In this document: positions 43,902-53,161 of the stretch, in pieces
Layout: each line of letters begins with the position of its first letter
Numbering within the stretch: the stretch's first letter is position 1
Assembly: GCA_023411215.1 (NCBI GenBank)
Contig: JAEYOY010000031.1
Coordinates: 1-59,590, forward strand
Direction: 5' to 3'
Length of the DNA: 59,590 nt
Source of the DNA: Bacillota bacterium
GTDB lineage: Bacteria > Bacillota > Clostridia > Lachnospirales > Lachnospiraceae
Made by a program: the position numbers and the translations under genes
The notes under the pieces: model-generated
Told to the model about the DNA's origin: nothing
The model's database searches: none
The model's input: the letters and a program-made list of their open reading frames with translations, nothing else

Positions 43902-44226
43902 CGAAGAGTAAAGTTATCTATAGTCGAGTTAATAAGTAATTGATGAAGCTGTTTATCTTGTTTCAACCATTGAATATACAAAATTATAAATGTTTCTGGA
44001 ATGCTCATAATAACGAAGGTTATGGTGAGCATTCTTTCTTGATTTTATTCCAACCCGCTGGGTGGTTATAGTGTCAGCTTGGTAACACTTTTTTTACTTG
44101 CATAAGGAGGGAGGGTCATGTAATATGAAGCTATATGAGATTGCCAATTATGGGGAATGATGTGAAGCGACGTTTACTTATTAAGGGAAAGAAGTAAGAG
44201 AGATTAACGATATAAGGAGGAGCTAG
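43902..44226. other. Intergenic region after accA
   Basis: 325 bases: the accA terminator (43999-44040), then ACACTTTTTTTACTTGC (~44087-44103). At 44105-44117 a very strong GGAGGGAGGG precedes ATGTAA, a start-stop pair, then ATGAAGCTATATG opens an 11-codon ORF. These may be remnants of an upstream gene start or leader sequences. A regular AAGGAGGAG site then serves the gene at 44227. Confidence 0.4.
43999..44040 (+). terminator. Terminator of the fab/acc operon
   Basis: GAATGCTCA pairs with TGAGCATTC, with ATAACGAAGGTTAT folding inside, followed by TTTCTTGATTTT. Confidence 0.8.
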
Positions 44227-44721
44227 ATGATCATACATGATTTAAGCCCAGAGCAGGCTGAGCAGGTATTAGCTACAATAGAGGATGACAGTATTATATG
44301 CGAAGAGCAATCTATGCATAACTGCATCGGTTGCTTTGGCTGTTGGATTAAGACACCCGGTCAATGTGTCATTAAGGATGGATACGAGTCAATGGGTGCA
44401 TTGTTGAGTAAGACGAAGGAGCTGATTGTAATCAGCAGGATGAATTACGGTGGCTTCAGTCCATATGTGAAGAATGTATTTGATCGAAGTATTTCTTATA
44501 TCCATCCGAATTTTAAGATAAGAAACAAGGAAATGCATCACAGGCGCCGATATGACAATGTAATCCGCTTAAGAGTATTTTTCTATGGTGAGGATATCAC
44601 ACAGGATGAGAAGGATACGGCTAATGGATATGTTGAAGCGGTCAGTGTCAATCTGGATGCACGATTTGAAGAAATCCGTTTCTTTACGATGAAGGAATTG
44701 ATGGAGGGTGATCTATGTTAA
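44227..44721 (+). CDS. Flavodoxin-like protein with compact four-cysteine motif
   Basis: 164 residues. CIGCFGCWIKTPGQC (residues ~33-47) is typical of NADPH-dependent FMN reductase/iron-sulfur flavoprotein relatives; C-x2-C-x2-C-x7-C could hold an iron-sulfur cluster. The usual N-terminal NGSPR FMN loop is absent, but close relatives also begin like this (IHDLSPEQ), so I do not call it truncated. YGGFSPYVKNVFDRS matches the family. It overlaps the next flavodoxin-like gene by 7 bases, so both are made together, probably as redox partners. Substrate unknown. Confidence 0.75.
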   Translation: MIIHDLSPEQAEQVLATIEDDSIICEEQSMHNCIGCFGCWIKTPGQCVIKDGYESMGALLSKTKELIVISRMNYGGFSPYVKNVFDRSISYIHPNFKIRNKEMHHRRRYDNVIRLRVFFYGEDITQDEKDTANGYVEAVSVNLDARFEEIRFFTMKELMEGDLC

Positions 44722-45341
44722 GAATTGCACTGATTAATGGAAGTCCGAAAGCAAAGGACAGTGCCTCCGAATGTCTTTTGGAGGAACTAAAGAATCAGCT
44801 TAAGGACAGTGTAGTATCGGAGTACAGCTTTCGGACATCGGAGCTGAAGAATCCGGAGGAGGTGATAGATCATGATGTTCTAGTCTTTGCCTTTCCTTTA
44901 TATGTGGATGGTGTACCTTCTCAGCTGCTGTATTGTTTGGAGGAGTTGAAGGAACAGCTTAAGGGGCATAAAACACATATTTTGGTATATGCCATCTGTA
45001 ATGCGGGCTTTTATGAAGGACATCAGAATCAATATGCCTTACAGATACTTAGAAACTGGTGTATCAAGAGTGGGGTTACCTGGGGACAGGGAATCGGCAT
45101 CGGTGGCGGCGGAATGGTTCATAGTCTTAGGAATGTTCCTCGCGGGAAGGGCCCTAAGAAGAAGCTATCCCAAGCGCTGGATGACTTAGCCGACAATATC
45201 ATGCGAATGAGCAGTGCTGATAACATCTATGTGAATCCCGGTATTCCTCGTGTTCTTTATAAGCTGGCTGCAGAGATGGGATGGAGACAAAATGTCAAAG
45301 CAAACGGGCTTAAGACGAAGGATCTGTCTAGAAGGCAATAA
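44715..45341 (+). CDS. NAD(P)H-dependent FMN reductase-like flavodoxin
   Basis: 208 residues with the classical N-terminal FMN phosphate loop INGSPKAKDSASE and the strand AFPLYVDGVPSQLL. GIGIGGGGMVHS is also conserved in this group. Its ATG overlaps the stop of the previous gene (translational coupling). It supplies the NGSPK loop that the upstream partner lacks, suggesting a complementary pair. Confidence 0.75.
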   Translation: MLRIALINGSPKAKDSASECLLEELKNQLKDSVVSEYSFRTSELKNPEEVIDHDVLVFAFPLYVDGVPSQLLYCLEELKEQLKGHKTHILVYAICNAGFYEGHQNQYALQILRNWCIKSGVTWGQGIGIGGGGMVHSLRNVPRGKGPKKKLSQALDDLADNIMRMSSADNIYVNPGIPRVLYKLAAEMGWRQNVKANGLKTKDLSRRQ

Positions 45342-45361
45342 CACAAATATATTATAATAAC

Positions 45362-45403
45362 GAAGGAAGATAGATAAAGTTAGCATATCCATCTTCCTTC
45401 ATT
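45362..45403. terminator. Bidirectional terminator between convergent genes
   Basis: GAAGGAAGAT pairs with ATCTTCCTTC; A/T-rich flanks on both sides. Genes converge here from 45341 and 45422. Confidence 0.7.
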
Positions 45404-45421
45404 TATAAGTTTATAATCTAA

Positions 45422-46312
45422 TTAATAATTCTCTCTAAGGTATATCATACTTGAGGTGAAGGTACCACTGATATTCTCGATATAATCCCAGTATTCCTCG
45501 TAATTAATATAATACTTCTTTCCCCAGGAGGAGATGCGAAGCATGATGCGACCGGTTACCTCATCCTTAATCAGAGCAGTGACGGTAACATAATGCCCGC
45601 AGATATTCTGTTGAACAGCTTTATAGTAGTAAGGCTTAGATATTTCTTCTGTATTCTCTTCCGTATCTTCTTTAGGCTCCTGATAATCAATTTCCTTTAG
45701 CTCATAGAAGGGGATACCCTTCTTTCCCCATAGGTTCGGGGTGTTTGGGCCGATGGACAGGATAACAGGAATGTCCTTCCAGAGCATTTCTTCTATTAGA
45801 TTATACATATCATAATAATTTAGCTTCCATTTCCAAGTTGCTTTAAGGCCAAGACCGTAAAAATTCGAATATGAATTAATTGCAGAAGCAGCAGCCGGGC
45901 CAAGGACAGCCAGATGGCGGCGAGTCTTGGTGTATTTAGTATTGATGAGGCGAAGGTAATCAGTATATTCTGTGAAATTTATTTGATCCTCCATCTTTAT
46001 GGCTGTAGCTGTGACTTCAGTCCTGTAAGATTTCTTCTGCAATGCCAGATATAGAAACAGGTCAGCGGTTGCAACGGTTCCGCAACCATAGTTATGAAGA
46101 ATATAATCCTTACTATACCGATTTTGATTAGAAAACCACATCTGGCTTCCACCATAATGGATACTACCGTCTTTAAGAACGGGTACATACTCCGGGTGTG
46201 ACAGTTCAATGCATATATTGTCTTTGAAGGGCACAGTAAATTCTCCTATTGTTATATTCTCATAATCATTGTATTCTGCTTCGCTTGTTCTTGTTGCGTA
46301 AAAAAACTGCAT
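45422..46312 (-). CDS. C39/papain-like cysteine peptidase-fold protein
   Basis: About 296 residues from the first in-frame ATG (46312) after the ABC-F gene. The frame is open further upstream and coding-like to about 46440, so a TTG start near there is possible. NYGCGTVATADLFLYLA (Cys) and ICGHYVTVTALI (His) followed by SWGKKYYINYEEYW fit the Cys-His core of C39/papain-like hydrolases. No signal peptide or GG-leader context is seen. Clostridia have similar unassigned proteins. Placed downstream of an ABC-F gene on the same strand, separated by a strong hairpin. Confidence 0.55.
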   Translation of the reverse strand: MQFFYATRTSEAEYNDYENITIGEFTVPFKDNICIELSHPEYVPVLKDGSIHYGGSQMWFSNQNRYSKDYILHNYGCGTVATADLFLYLALQKKSYRTEVTATAIKMEDQINFTEYTDYLRLINTKYTKTRRHLAVLGPAAASAINSYSNFYGLGLKATWKWKLNYYDMYNLIEEMLWKDIPVILSIGPNTPNLWGKKGIPFYELKEIDYQEPKEDTEENTEEISKPYYYKAVQQNICGHYVTVTALIKDEVTGRIMLRISSWGKKYYINYEEYWDYIENISGTFTSSMIYLRENY

Positions 46313-46432
46313 AGCCTGGTTCAATCCGCAGACTACACAGTATAGAATACCGAATCTTCCATTAATTAAGTCTGACAGCTTTCCGCAAATGATCGAAAGC
46401 AGCTTCGAGAACTTTTTGTTGTCATGAATCAG

Positions 46433-46470
46433 ATACGGCAAATTCAAGTGATTGCTTGAATTTGCCGTAT
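46433..46470. repeat. Perfect 16-bp hairpin between ABC-F gene and peptidase-like gene
   Basis: ATACGGCAAATTCAAG pairs with CTTGAATTTGCCGTAT around six bases, 8 bases after the ABC-F stop. Neither strand has a T-run after it, so it is either a processing/stability element or part of a repeat. Confidence 0.75.
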
Positions 46471-46478
46471 AATATCTG

Positions 46479-48122
46479 CTATTCTTCTTCTGCGCTTTCA
46501 TCCTCAGCATCAAACTGGCTGATCTGTCTCTTTCTGGCCTGTTCGTCGCTATCGAGGTATTCGTCATAGGTTGTAATCTTATCAATTAAGTGACCGTTAT
46601 AAATCTCCATAATACGGTTGGCGGTAGTCTGGATGAACTGATGGTCAGGTGAAGTGAATAAAGCAACTCCCGGGAACTTGATTAAACCGTTATTTAAAGC
46701 GGTAATGGATTCCATATCAAGGTGGTTGGTAGGCTCATCTAATATGAGTACATTGGCACCTGCAATCATCATCTTGGATAACAGAACACGGACTCTTTCA
46801 CCACCGGATAATACGTTAACCTTTTTGGAGCCTTCCTCACCGGCGAAGAGCATTCTGCCCATGAAGCCACGTACATAGGTTACATCCTTCTCAGGGGAGA
46901 AGGGCATTAGGAAATCAACGATGGTTTCATCACCGGAGAACAGCTTTGTATTGTCCTTCGGGAAATAGGATACGTTGGTGGTGATACCCCATTTGTAAGA
47001 TCCTTCATCCGGTTCGATCTCGCCGGAGAGAATCTTAAAGAGAAGAGTGGTGGCCTGTGTATTTGGTCCAACAAAGGCAATCTTATCTTCTTTGCCTACG
47101 ATAAAGGATACCTTATCCAGAACCTTAACACCATCTATTGTTTTAGACAGGTTCTCAACAAAGAGAACTTCGTTGCCGATTTCACGACTGGGTCTAAAGT
47201 CGATGTAGGGATACTTTCTGCTGGAGGGTCTGATGTCATCCAGCTCAATTTTCTCGAGTGCTTTCTTTCTGGAGGTAGCTTGTTTGGATTTGGAAGCATT
47301 GGCACTGAAGCGCTGGATGAATTCCTGCAGCTCTTTAATCTTTTCTTCCTTCTTCTTATTCGCTTCCTTCATCTGCTTAACCATTAACTGACTGGACTCA
47401 TACCAGAAGTCATAGTTACCGGAATAAAGCTGTATCTTGGCATAATCAATGTCCGCAATATGGGTACAGACCTTATTTAAGAAGTAACGGTCATGGGATA
47501 CTACAATGACAGTATTTTCGAAGTTAATTAAGAACTCCTCTAACCAACGAATCGCTTCCAGGTCTAAGTGGTTGGTAGGCTCGTCGAGTAAAAGGATGTC
47601 AGGGTTGCCGAAGAGTGCCTGCGCAAGCAGAACCTTGACCTTATCACCGCCGCTTAACTCACTCATAAGCTTATAGTGAAGATCAGTTTCGATACCGAGA
47701 CCATTTAATAAGGAGGCGGCATTGGATTCAGCTTCCCAACCGTCCATGGCTGCGAATTCACCTTCAAGCTCACTGGCACGAATCCCATCCTCTTCTGTGA
47801 AGTCTTCCTTTGCATAGATGACTTCTTTCTCCTTCGTGATCTCATAAAGACGTTTATTACCCATAATTACCGTATCGAGAACTTGATATGCATCATATTT
47901 GAAGTGATCCTGTTGTAAGAAGGATAATCTTTGTCCGGGGGTAATAATAATATCACCCTTGCTGGGCTCTATTTGCCCATTTAATATCTTGAGAAAGGTA
48001 GACTTACCGGCACCGTTAGCACCGATTAAACCGTAGCAGTTGCCCTCAGTAAACTTTATGTTTACGTCCTCGAACAATGCCCTCTTTCCTAATCTTAAAG
48101 TTACATTACTAGCTTGTATCAT
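46479..48122 (-). CDS. ABC-F family ATPase (YkpA/YbiT-like), ribosome-associated
   Basis: 547 residues from ATG 48122 (AGGAGG 7 bases upstream). Two ATPase domains without membrane segments. Domain 1: GANGAGKST (34-42), LSGGD (156-160), ILLLDEPTNHLD (~176-187). A charged linker with KKKEEKIKELQEF (~257-269) is the P-site tRNA interaction motif region. Domain 2 has LSGGE (438) and LILDEPTNHLD (~459) but a changed P-loop, GPNTQATT (352-359). ABC-F proteins bind the ribosomal E site and modulate translation or antibiotic resistance. Confidence 0.92.
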   Translation of the reverse strand: MIQASNVTLRLGKRALFEDVNIKFTEGNCYGLIGANGAGKSTFLKILNGQIEPSKGDIIITPGQRLSFLQQDHFKYDAYQVLDTVIMGNKRLYEITKEKEVIYAKEDFTEEDGIRASELEGEFAAMDGWEAESNAASLLNGLGIETDLHYKLMSELSGGDKVKVLLAQALFGNPDILLLDEPTNHLDLEAIRWLEEFLINFENTVIVVSHDRYFLNKVCTHIADIDYAKIQLYSGNYDFWYESSQLMVKQMKEANKKKEEKIKELQEFIQRFSANASKSKQATSRKKALEKIELDDIRPSSRKYPYIDFRPSREIGNEVLFVENLSKTIDGVKVLDKVSFIVGKEDKIAFVGPNTQATTLLFKILSGEIEPDEGSYKWGITTNVSYFPKDNTKLFSGDETIVDFLMPFSPEKDVTYVRGFMGRMLFAGEEGSKKVNVLSGGERVRVLLSKMMIAGANVLILDEPTNHLDMESITALNNGLIKFPGVALFTSPDHQFIQTTANRIMEIYNGHLIDKITTYDEYLDSDEQARKRQISQFDAEDESAEEE

Positions 48123-48388
48123 GTATAACCTCCTGGAAACATCCAATTAATAAAGAATAACCATTTCTATTGTATCGTATATTCCTGATTTTGCAAGCAA
48201 AAACTGTAGGTTTTCATAAAATCAGGGGTATGTTTCGCGGTAATTCAGCCGTTAAGGTGAACTGTTGCATTATTTTAATAAAAAGTTTGTGAAGCTTGCT
48301 TTTTATCGGTCTGTGTTGACTAACTTAGGAGAATTGTTATAATGGTTTCTATTAAGAACTTTACTAGTAATATATTGGAGGAAGCAAA

Positions 48389-49021
48389 ATGAAGAGTACA
48401 TTTCAAGATGGGCAGGTCGTATTATTTCAGGGGGATAGTATCACGGATTGCAACCGAGACCGTAACGATACCAATTCTCTGGGAGAGGGTTATGCAAGAG
48501 TGATTGCTAAGCTGTATCGAACCTTATTTCCGGAGAAGCAGGTAACCTTTATGAATAAAGGAATCAGTGGAAATAGGGTGAAGGATCTGTTAGCCCGCTA
48601 CGATGAGGATTTTAAGGCACTGAAGCCGGATTATCTATCAATTCTAATCGGAGTGAATGATACCTGGAGAAGATATGATAACAATGATCCCACTAGCGCA
48701 GAAGAGTTTGAGAGTAACTATCGTGTTCTGTTAACAAAGCTTAAGGAGGATTTGCCGGACTGTAAGCTAATTATGATAGAGCCCTTTCTGTTGAATTCAC
48801 TTCCGGACAGAGCCTCTTGGCGCGAGGATCTTGATCCTAAGATTCATGTGGTTCGTAAGTTGGCAAAGGAATTTGCAGATTACTATATTCCAATGGATGG
48901 TATCTATGCCAAATATGAGGTAGAGCAATATACCTGTACTGAGATAGCGGCGGATGGGGTTCATCCCAGCCCGATCGGTCATCGAATCATAGCGGAGGAA
49001 TATCTGAGGCTGTTTCTATAA
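48389..49021 (+). CDS. SGNH/GDSL-family hydrolase
   Basis: 210 residues. All four SGNH blocks are visible: FQGDSITD (nucleophile Ser17), GISGNRVKDL, IGVND and DGVHPSPIGH with catalytic Asp/His. No signal peptide, so it is cytoplasmic. Closest in pattern to rhamnogalacturonan acetylesterase-like or lysophospholipase-like enzymes that remove acetyl or acyl groups from carbohydrates; substrate unknown. TTGGAGGAAG supports the start. Monocistronic. Confidence 0.9.
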   Translation: MKSTFQDGQVVLFQGDSITDCNRDRNDTNSLGEGYARVIAKLYRTLFPEKQVTFMNKGISGNRVKDLLARYDEDFKALKPDYLSILIGVNDTWRRYDNNDPTSAEEFESNYRVLLTKLKEDLPDCKLIMIEPFLLNSLPDRASWREDLDPKIHVVRKLAKEFADYYIPMDGIYAKYEVEQYTCTEIAADGVHPSPIGHRIIAEEYLRLFL

Positions 49022-49191
49022 TGTCTAATTGTGAATAAATGTTTTTAAAATGTTCATGAAACGTTAATACAATCTCCATAAATAGACATTATAATTACAA
49101 TATAAGATAAATTAAACCAAAGGCAATAAACATTAAAATAAGTCAATTACCACTTAACATAGAATTTTTTTCATAAATCTCCTCCCTCCCC

Positions 49192-49220
49192 AAAGCCAAC
49201 TTGAAGAAGTTGGCTTTTCC
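49192..49220 (+). terminator. Terminator after SGNH hydrolase gene
   Basis: AAAGCCAAC pairs with GTTGGCTTT (8-base loop) followed by TCC; preceded by CCTCCCTCCCC. It lies about 170 bases after the stop codon. Confidence 0.65.
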
Positions 49221-49237
49221 TCATCCATCTAGATATG

Positions 49238-49287
49238 AAAAAGGCACGTAGCATTTTAACTTAACAGTTATATGCGACATGCCTTTC
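49238..49287 (-). terminator. Terminator of the aldo/keto reductase gene
   Basis: On the minus strand AAAGGCA pairs with TGCCTTT, extended by GTCGCAT/ATGCTAC-type pairing, and TTTTTC follows. Confidence 0.7.
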
Positions 49288-49316
49288 GTATTAATAAAAT
49301 TGATTTATCGACTCAC

Positions 49317-50414
49317 TTAGTTGGTTACAGCGATTTCCTCGAGACGTTCGATAATCGGAAGATGCTGGGTGCATAGTGTCTCACACTGACCGCACTTGAT
49401 GCATTCTGCCGCAAGTTCATGAGAGATACCCCAATGTCCTTTTAGACGGCTATTGATACTGTTACCAAGAATCTTCTCATTATAAGCGTCCATGAATTTT
49501 GGAATATCGATATCCACTGGACAGTGCTTACAATAGCCACAGCCGGTACAGAGATTATTTAGAGCCACACCCTTGGTCTCGTATTCGGTATAAATCTCGC
49601 TTGCGGGTCTCTCGATAAGGTTCTCAACGGAAGCTACCGCCTCATCCACATGCTGCTTGGTGGTACAGCCACATAAAGCAACTGAGATCTCCTTGTGAGA
49701 AGCAACAAAACGCAACGCTGCCTGTGCCACATTCAGGTCAGTTCCTTCGGTAAGATATTCGAATACCTTTGGATTGTTCGGAATTAGGCCGCCACCCAAG
49801 GGGTTCATAACCACGATACCCATGCCATTCTTATTGGCGGCGCTGATGCCGGCTTGACGGAAGCGGTAATTCAAGGCGTTATAGCCGATCAGCATGCCCT
49901 TGAAGGCATTGGTATTCACAACCTCTTCCAGTTGGTCACCCTGCATATGAGAAGAGAAGGTAATGTTCTTGATCAAACCTTCCTCTTTTGCTTTCTCAAA
50001 GGAGCTATACATCAGATCAAACTGCTTGTGGAAGGACTCTAGATCCAACAAACACCATAGATAATAAAAATCCAGATAATCTACCTTAAGTCTTGTTAAA
50101 GAGGTTTCCAGCCTCTGGCGGAAGGCATCTGGAGAGAAGTTACCTCCATATGAACCTAAATTAACCTTTGAAGATATGTAGAAGCTGTCTCTGGGCAGCT
50201 GGGATAAAGCTAAACCGGTAATTTCCTCACTTTTATCGTCGCAATAGAACGGTGCAGAGTCAAAGAAATTGATTCCCTTTTCGTGAGCATATAATACAAC
50301 ATCGGCGCATTTTGCATAATTACCTGCCTGGACATCGGCATCGTCATACCGCATGGTCCCCATTCCGATAGCAGAAACCTTCTTGTTAGTGTCCCCATAT
50401 TGCTTAAAATACAT
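49317..50414 (-). CDS. Aldo/keto reductase with C-terminal 2[4Fe-4S] ferredoxin domain
   Basis: 365 residues from ATG 50414 (GGAGG 8 bases upstream). An aldo/keto reductase barrel (IGMGTMRY, INFFDSAPFYCDDKSEE with catalytic Asp/Tyr region) is fused to CTGCGYCKHCPVDIDIP and CIKCGQCETLC, two [4Fe-4S] sites. This YhdN/predicted oxidoreductase type is common in clostridia; the physiological substrate is unknown. An inverted repeat GTAATAC / GTATTAC (50442-50478) lies in its promoter region. Confidence 0.9.
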   Translation of the reverse strand: MYFKQYGDTNKKVSAIGMGTMRYDDADVQAGNYAKCADVVLYAHEKGINFFDSAPFYCDDKSEEITGLALSQLPRDSFYISSKVNLGSYGGNFSPDAFRQRLETSLTRLKVDYLDFYYLWCLLDLESFHKQFDLMYSSFEKAKEEGLIKNITFSSHMQGDQLEEVVNTNAFKGMLIGYNALNYRFRQAGISAANKNGMGIVVMNPLGGGLIPNNPKVFEYLTEGTDLNVAQAALRFVASHKEISVALCGCTTKQHVDEAVASVENLIERPASEIYTEYETKGVALNNLCTGCGYCKHCPVDIDIPKFMDAYNEKILGNSINSRLKGHWGISHELAAECIKCGQCETLCTQHLPIIERLEEIAVTN

Positions 50415-50822
50415 TGTTCTAACCTCCATAATAAGATATTTGTAATACATTTCATAATGAATGAAAATGTCGTATTACGAATGTTTTCATATTATATATC
50501 ATGAAAATGATACTTGCTCATGATCATCCTTGACCACGATGCATGTCTCCCGGCAGCAGATTCGATACAGCCGAAAACAAGTATAACACAAATATCGATA
50601 CATGTGAATGTTTAACTATAATAGGGTGTATAAGAGCGAAAAGTTTCGTTGTTATGTATTTGTCTATGGATTGCAGCAGGCGCAAAGCCAACGGATTTGT
50701 TTGACATTTATTTGTAACTTGAGTAGAATGAAATTGCAACTCTTCGAGCTATTACTCATGATCGGTGAATTGATTTATTCATTCATCCGGTATCGATGGA
50801 TTTTTAAGATACGGAGGCATCA
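50415..50822. other. Divergent region between aldo/keto reductase and esterase genes
   Basis: 408 bases. Imperfect palindrome 50442-50478 (arms GTAATAC...CAT and ATG...GTATTAC) is a possible operator for the reductase. The rest is AT-rich; short open frames lack ribosome sites and are not called. Confidence 0.45.
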
Positions 50823-51752
50823 ATGGCAATTAATAAAGCGATGAGAATGGCACTACGTGCCTTGTCTTATCCCGAGCTGGATATGAAGAAGACCTATAAG
50901 CTGCAGAGGCAGCTAAAGACAGCCGCTCATCCGGTAATAAAGCCCTTATATGAGATGTGGGATCACAAGGTATCAATTGGTGATTATGATATACCGGTTC
51001 GTATCTTTCTGCCATCAGAGCAATATGCCATGAAAAAGCTGCTGATTTTCTTCCATGGAGGTGGATGGGTAGTAGGTAATATCGATACCTATACCAATGT
51101 CTGCGCGAATATGGCGAAGCAGACCGGTCATATCGTAATATCGGTGGATTATCGATTGGCACCGGAGTACAAATTTCCAACTGCACCTGAGGATTGCTAT
51201 GCTGTTACCAAAGAGCTTTATGAATTTGCCCAGTTGTTCGATGTAAAGGCAGAGGATATCACCCTGATTGGAGACAGCGCGGGAGGGAATCTGGCAGCCG
51301 TAGTCTCTTTGATGGCAAGAGACCGGGGAACCTTTCTTCCTGCCAGACAGGTTTTACTTTATCCTTCGGCGGATAGTAATCACAGTGGGACATCTCCCTA
51401 TCCCTCCTTGCTAGAATACGGAACTGATTTTTTACTAACTACAAAACGAATCTGTGATTTTATTGATTTATATAAAAGCTGTGATGAGGATCTAAAGAAT
51501 CCTTATCTGGCACCAATTCTGGCTGAGGATTTGTCCAACCAGCCAAGAACCCTGATCATCACGGCGGAGTATGACCCCTTGCGAGATGAAGCCGAGGCTT
51601 ATGGCAAGAAGCTATATGAATTTGGCAATCAAGTGGAGGTATACCGAATGAAGGATGCATTACATGGCTTCCTGTCCTTGCCGAAGCATTTTGTTCATGT
51701 GAAGCGCAGCTATGAGCTAATTAATCATTTTCTGAATAAAAATGAAATCTAA
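50823..51752 (+). CDS. Alpha/beta hydrolase, hormone-sensitive-lipase (family IV) esterase
   Basis: 309 residues. The oxyanion HGGGW is at 78-82, the nucleophile Ser152 in GDSAGG, and the triad is completed by Asp251 (AEYDPLRDE) and His281 (LHGF). These enzymes hydrolyse short-chain acyl esters. No signal peptide: cytoplasmic. ACGGAGGCATCA precedes the ATG. It opens a run of four same-strand genes with an acyltransferase, a zinc-ribbon membrane protein and a TraX-like protein (gaps of 129, 11 and 29 bases). Confidence 0.9.
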   Translation: MAINKAMRMALRALSYPELDMKKTYKLQRQLKTAAHPVIKPLYEMWDHKVSIGDYDIPVRIFLPSEQYAMKKLLIFFHGGGWVVGNIDTYTNVCANMAKQTGHIVISVDYRLAPEYKFPTAPEDCYAVTKELYEFAQLFDVKAEDITLIGDSAGGNLAAVVSLMARDRGTFLPARQVLLYPSADSNHSGTSPYPSLLEYGTDFLLTTKRICDFIDLYKSCDEDLKNPYLAPILAEDLSNQPRTLIITAEYDPLRDEAEAYGKKLYEFGNQVEVYRMKDALHGFLSLPKHFVHVKRSYELINHFLNKNEI

Positions 51753-51881
51753 ACGAATATCTTGAAGATAATGTAATAAAAAATCGTTAATAATAGAGGA
51801 AACCATTATTTTCTATAATGTGTTATTTTAAGAATCTTGGTAGAAACGATAATGATACCGGAAAGGAGGAAGCATGATTCT

Positions 51882-53150
51882 ATGACAAGAAGGAAACCGC
51901 TGGAATGGTTGAAATTAGATAATGCAGCAAAGATATTTCCTCCTAACACAAATGAGAAGGATACGAAGGTTTTCCGATTTGTTTGTGAGCTCCATGAGGA
52001 AATTGATAAAGAAATTTTACAAAAAGCGTTAGATAAGTCCTTGCCTTTATTTCCGGTATATCAGTCGGTTTTGCGAAGGGGAATGTTCTGGTATTATTTT
52101 GACAGTACCGAGGCGAGACCTGAGGTGGTCGAGGAACGAAAGTTACCCTGCAGCATGCTGTATAAGCAGAACCGTCGGAATTTACTGTTTGAGGTGTCTT
52201 ATTTCAATCGTAGAATTAATCTTGAGATGTATCATGCCCTGACGGATGGGACAGGAGCTTTAAGCTTCTTAAATACAATTGTATATTATTATCTTACGAT
52301 AAAGCATGAAGAAGATTTTAAAGAGGGCCTACCAAAACTGCCTTACGATGCATCCTTTACGCAGAAGATGGATGATAGCTTCTTAAAGCATTATAGCGGC
52401 GATAAGACGCTGGATAAGATTAAGCTGAGTCGTGCATATCATATTACCGGAAGAAGAGCCATTGATAATCGCCTTAGGATCGTGGAGGGGGTTATGTCAG
52501 TTAAGGAAGTTCTCCAGCTGGCACATCGGTATGACACGACTATGACTATATATCTAACGGCACTTTACATGAAGGCGATCTTTATGGACATGCCGACCAG
52601 AAGCAGAAAGTATCCGGTAAGGTTAACAGTACCAGTGAATCTAAGAACTTATTTTCCTTCGGTAACGGCAAGAAACTTCTTTACAACGGTTGGAGTCAGT
52701 TATGACTTTGCCAAGAATTCGGACAAGCTTGAGGATATTATTCTGGAAGTGAAGGAAGCCTTTACAAGGGAGCTTACAGAGGAGAGACTGAGAGAGCATA
52801 TTAATCGGTTATCCGCCTTGGAGCATAATGTATTCATGCGGGTGATTCCGTTAGTGTTAAAGGATTATATTCTCCGCTTTGCAACGCGCTTAAGTGATCG
52901 TGGCATTACTGCTACCTTATCCAATATCGGTAAGATTACCGTTGCGAAAGAGCTGGCACCTTACATTCATTTGTTTGATTGCTTTACCAGTGCCAAACGA
53001 CCTCAGATCGCCATGTGTTCCTTTGGAGATGAGCTGGTAATCAGCTTTACTTCTCCTTTTGTAGGGATGGATATTCAGAAGAATTTCTTTCGTATGTTAA
53101 CACAGGAAGGCATTGCTGTAACAATTGCCTCCAACTATAAGGATATATAG
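51882..53150 (+). CDS. HxxxDG acyltransferase (alcohol-acetyltransferase/condensation-like)
   Basis: About 422 residues from ATG 51882. The catalytic HALTDG (118-123) identifies the CoA-dependent acyltransferase superfamily that includes condensation domains, PapA5 and alcohol acetyltransferases. VPVNLRTYFPS (~253) corresponds to the conserved structural motif of that fold. The ribosome site AGGAGG is 12 bases upstream and also serves a 3-codon ORF (M-I-L-stop) whose TGA overlaps this ATG, suggesting coupling. A longer frame from TTG 51837 is less likely. Acyl donor and acceptor are unknown. Confidence 0.8.
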   Translation: MTRRKPLEWLKLDNAAKIFPPNTNEKDTKVFRFVCELHEEIDKEILQKALDKSLPLFPVYQSVLRRGMFWYYFDSTEARPEVVEERKLPCSMLYKQNRRNLLFEVSYFNRRINLEMYHALTDGTGALSFLNTIVYYYLTIKHEEDFKEGLPKLPYDASFTQKMDDSFLKHYSGDKTLDKIKLSRAYHITGRRAIDNRLRIVEGVMSVKEVLQLAHRYDTTMTIYLTALYMKAIFMDMPTRSRKYPVRLTVPVNLRTYFPSVTARNFFTTVGVSYDFAKNSDKLEDIILEVKEAFTRELTEERLREHINRLSALEHNVFMRVIPLVLKDYILRFATRLSDRGITATLSNIGKITVAKELAPYIHLFDCFTSAKRPQIAMCSFGDELVISFTSPFVGMDIQKNFFRMLTQEGIAVTIASNYKDI

Positions 53151-53161
53151 GAGGTGGGCAA

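Noticed and set aside
50608..50844. 78-codon plus-strand ORF before the esterase gene
   Set aside because: No ribosome site and it overlaps the start of a well-supported gene in another frame.
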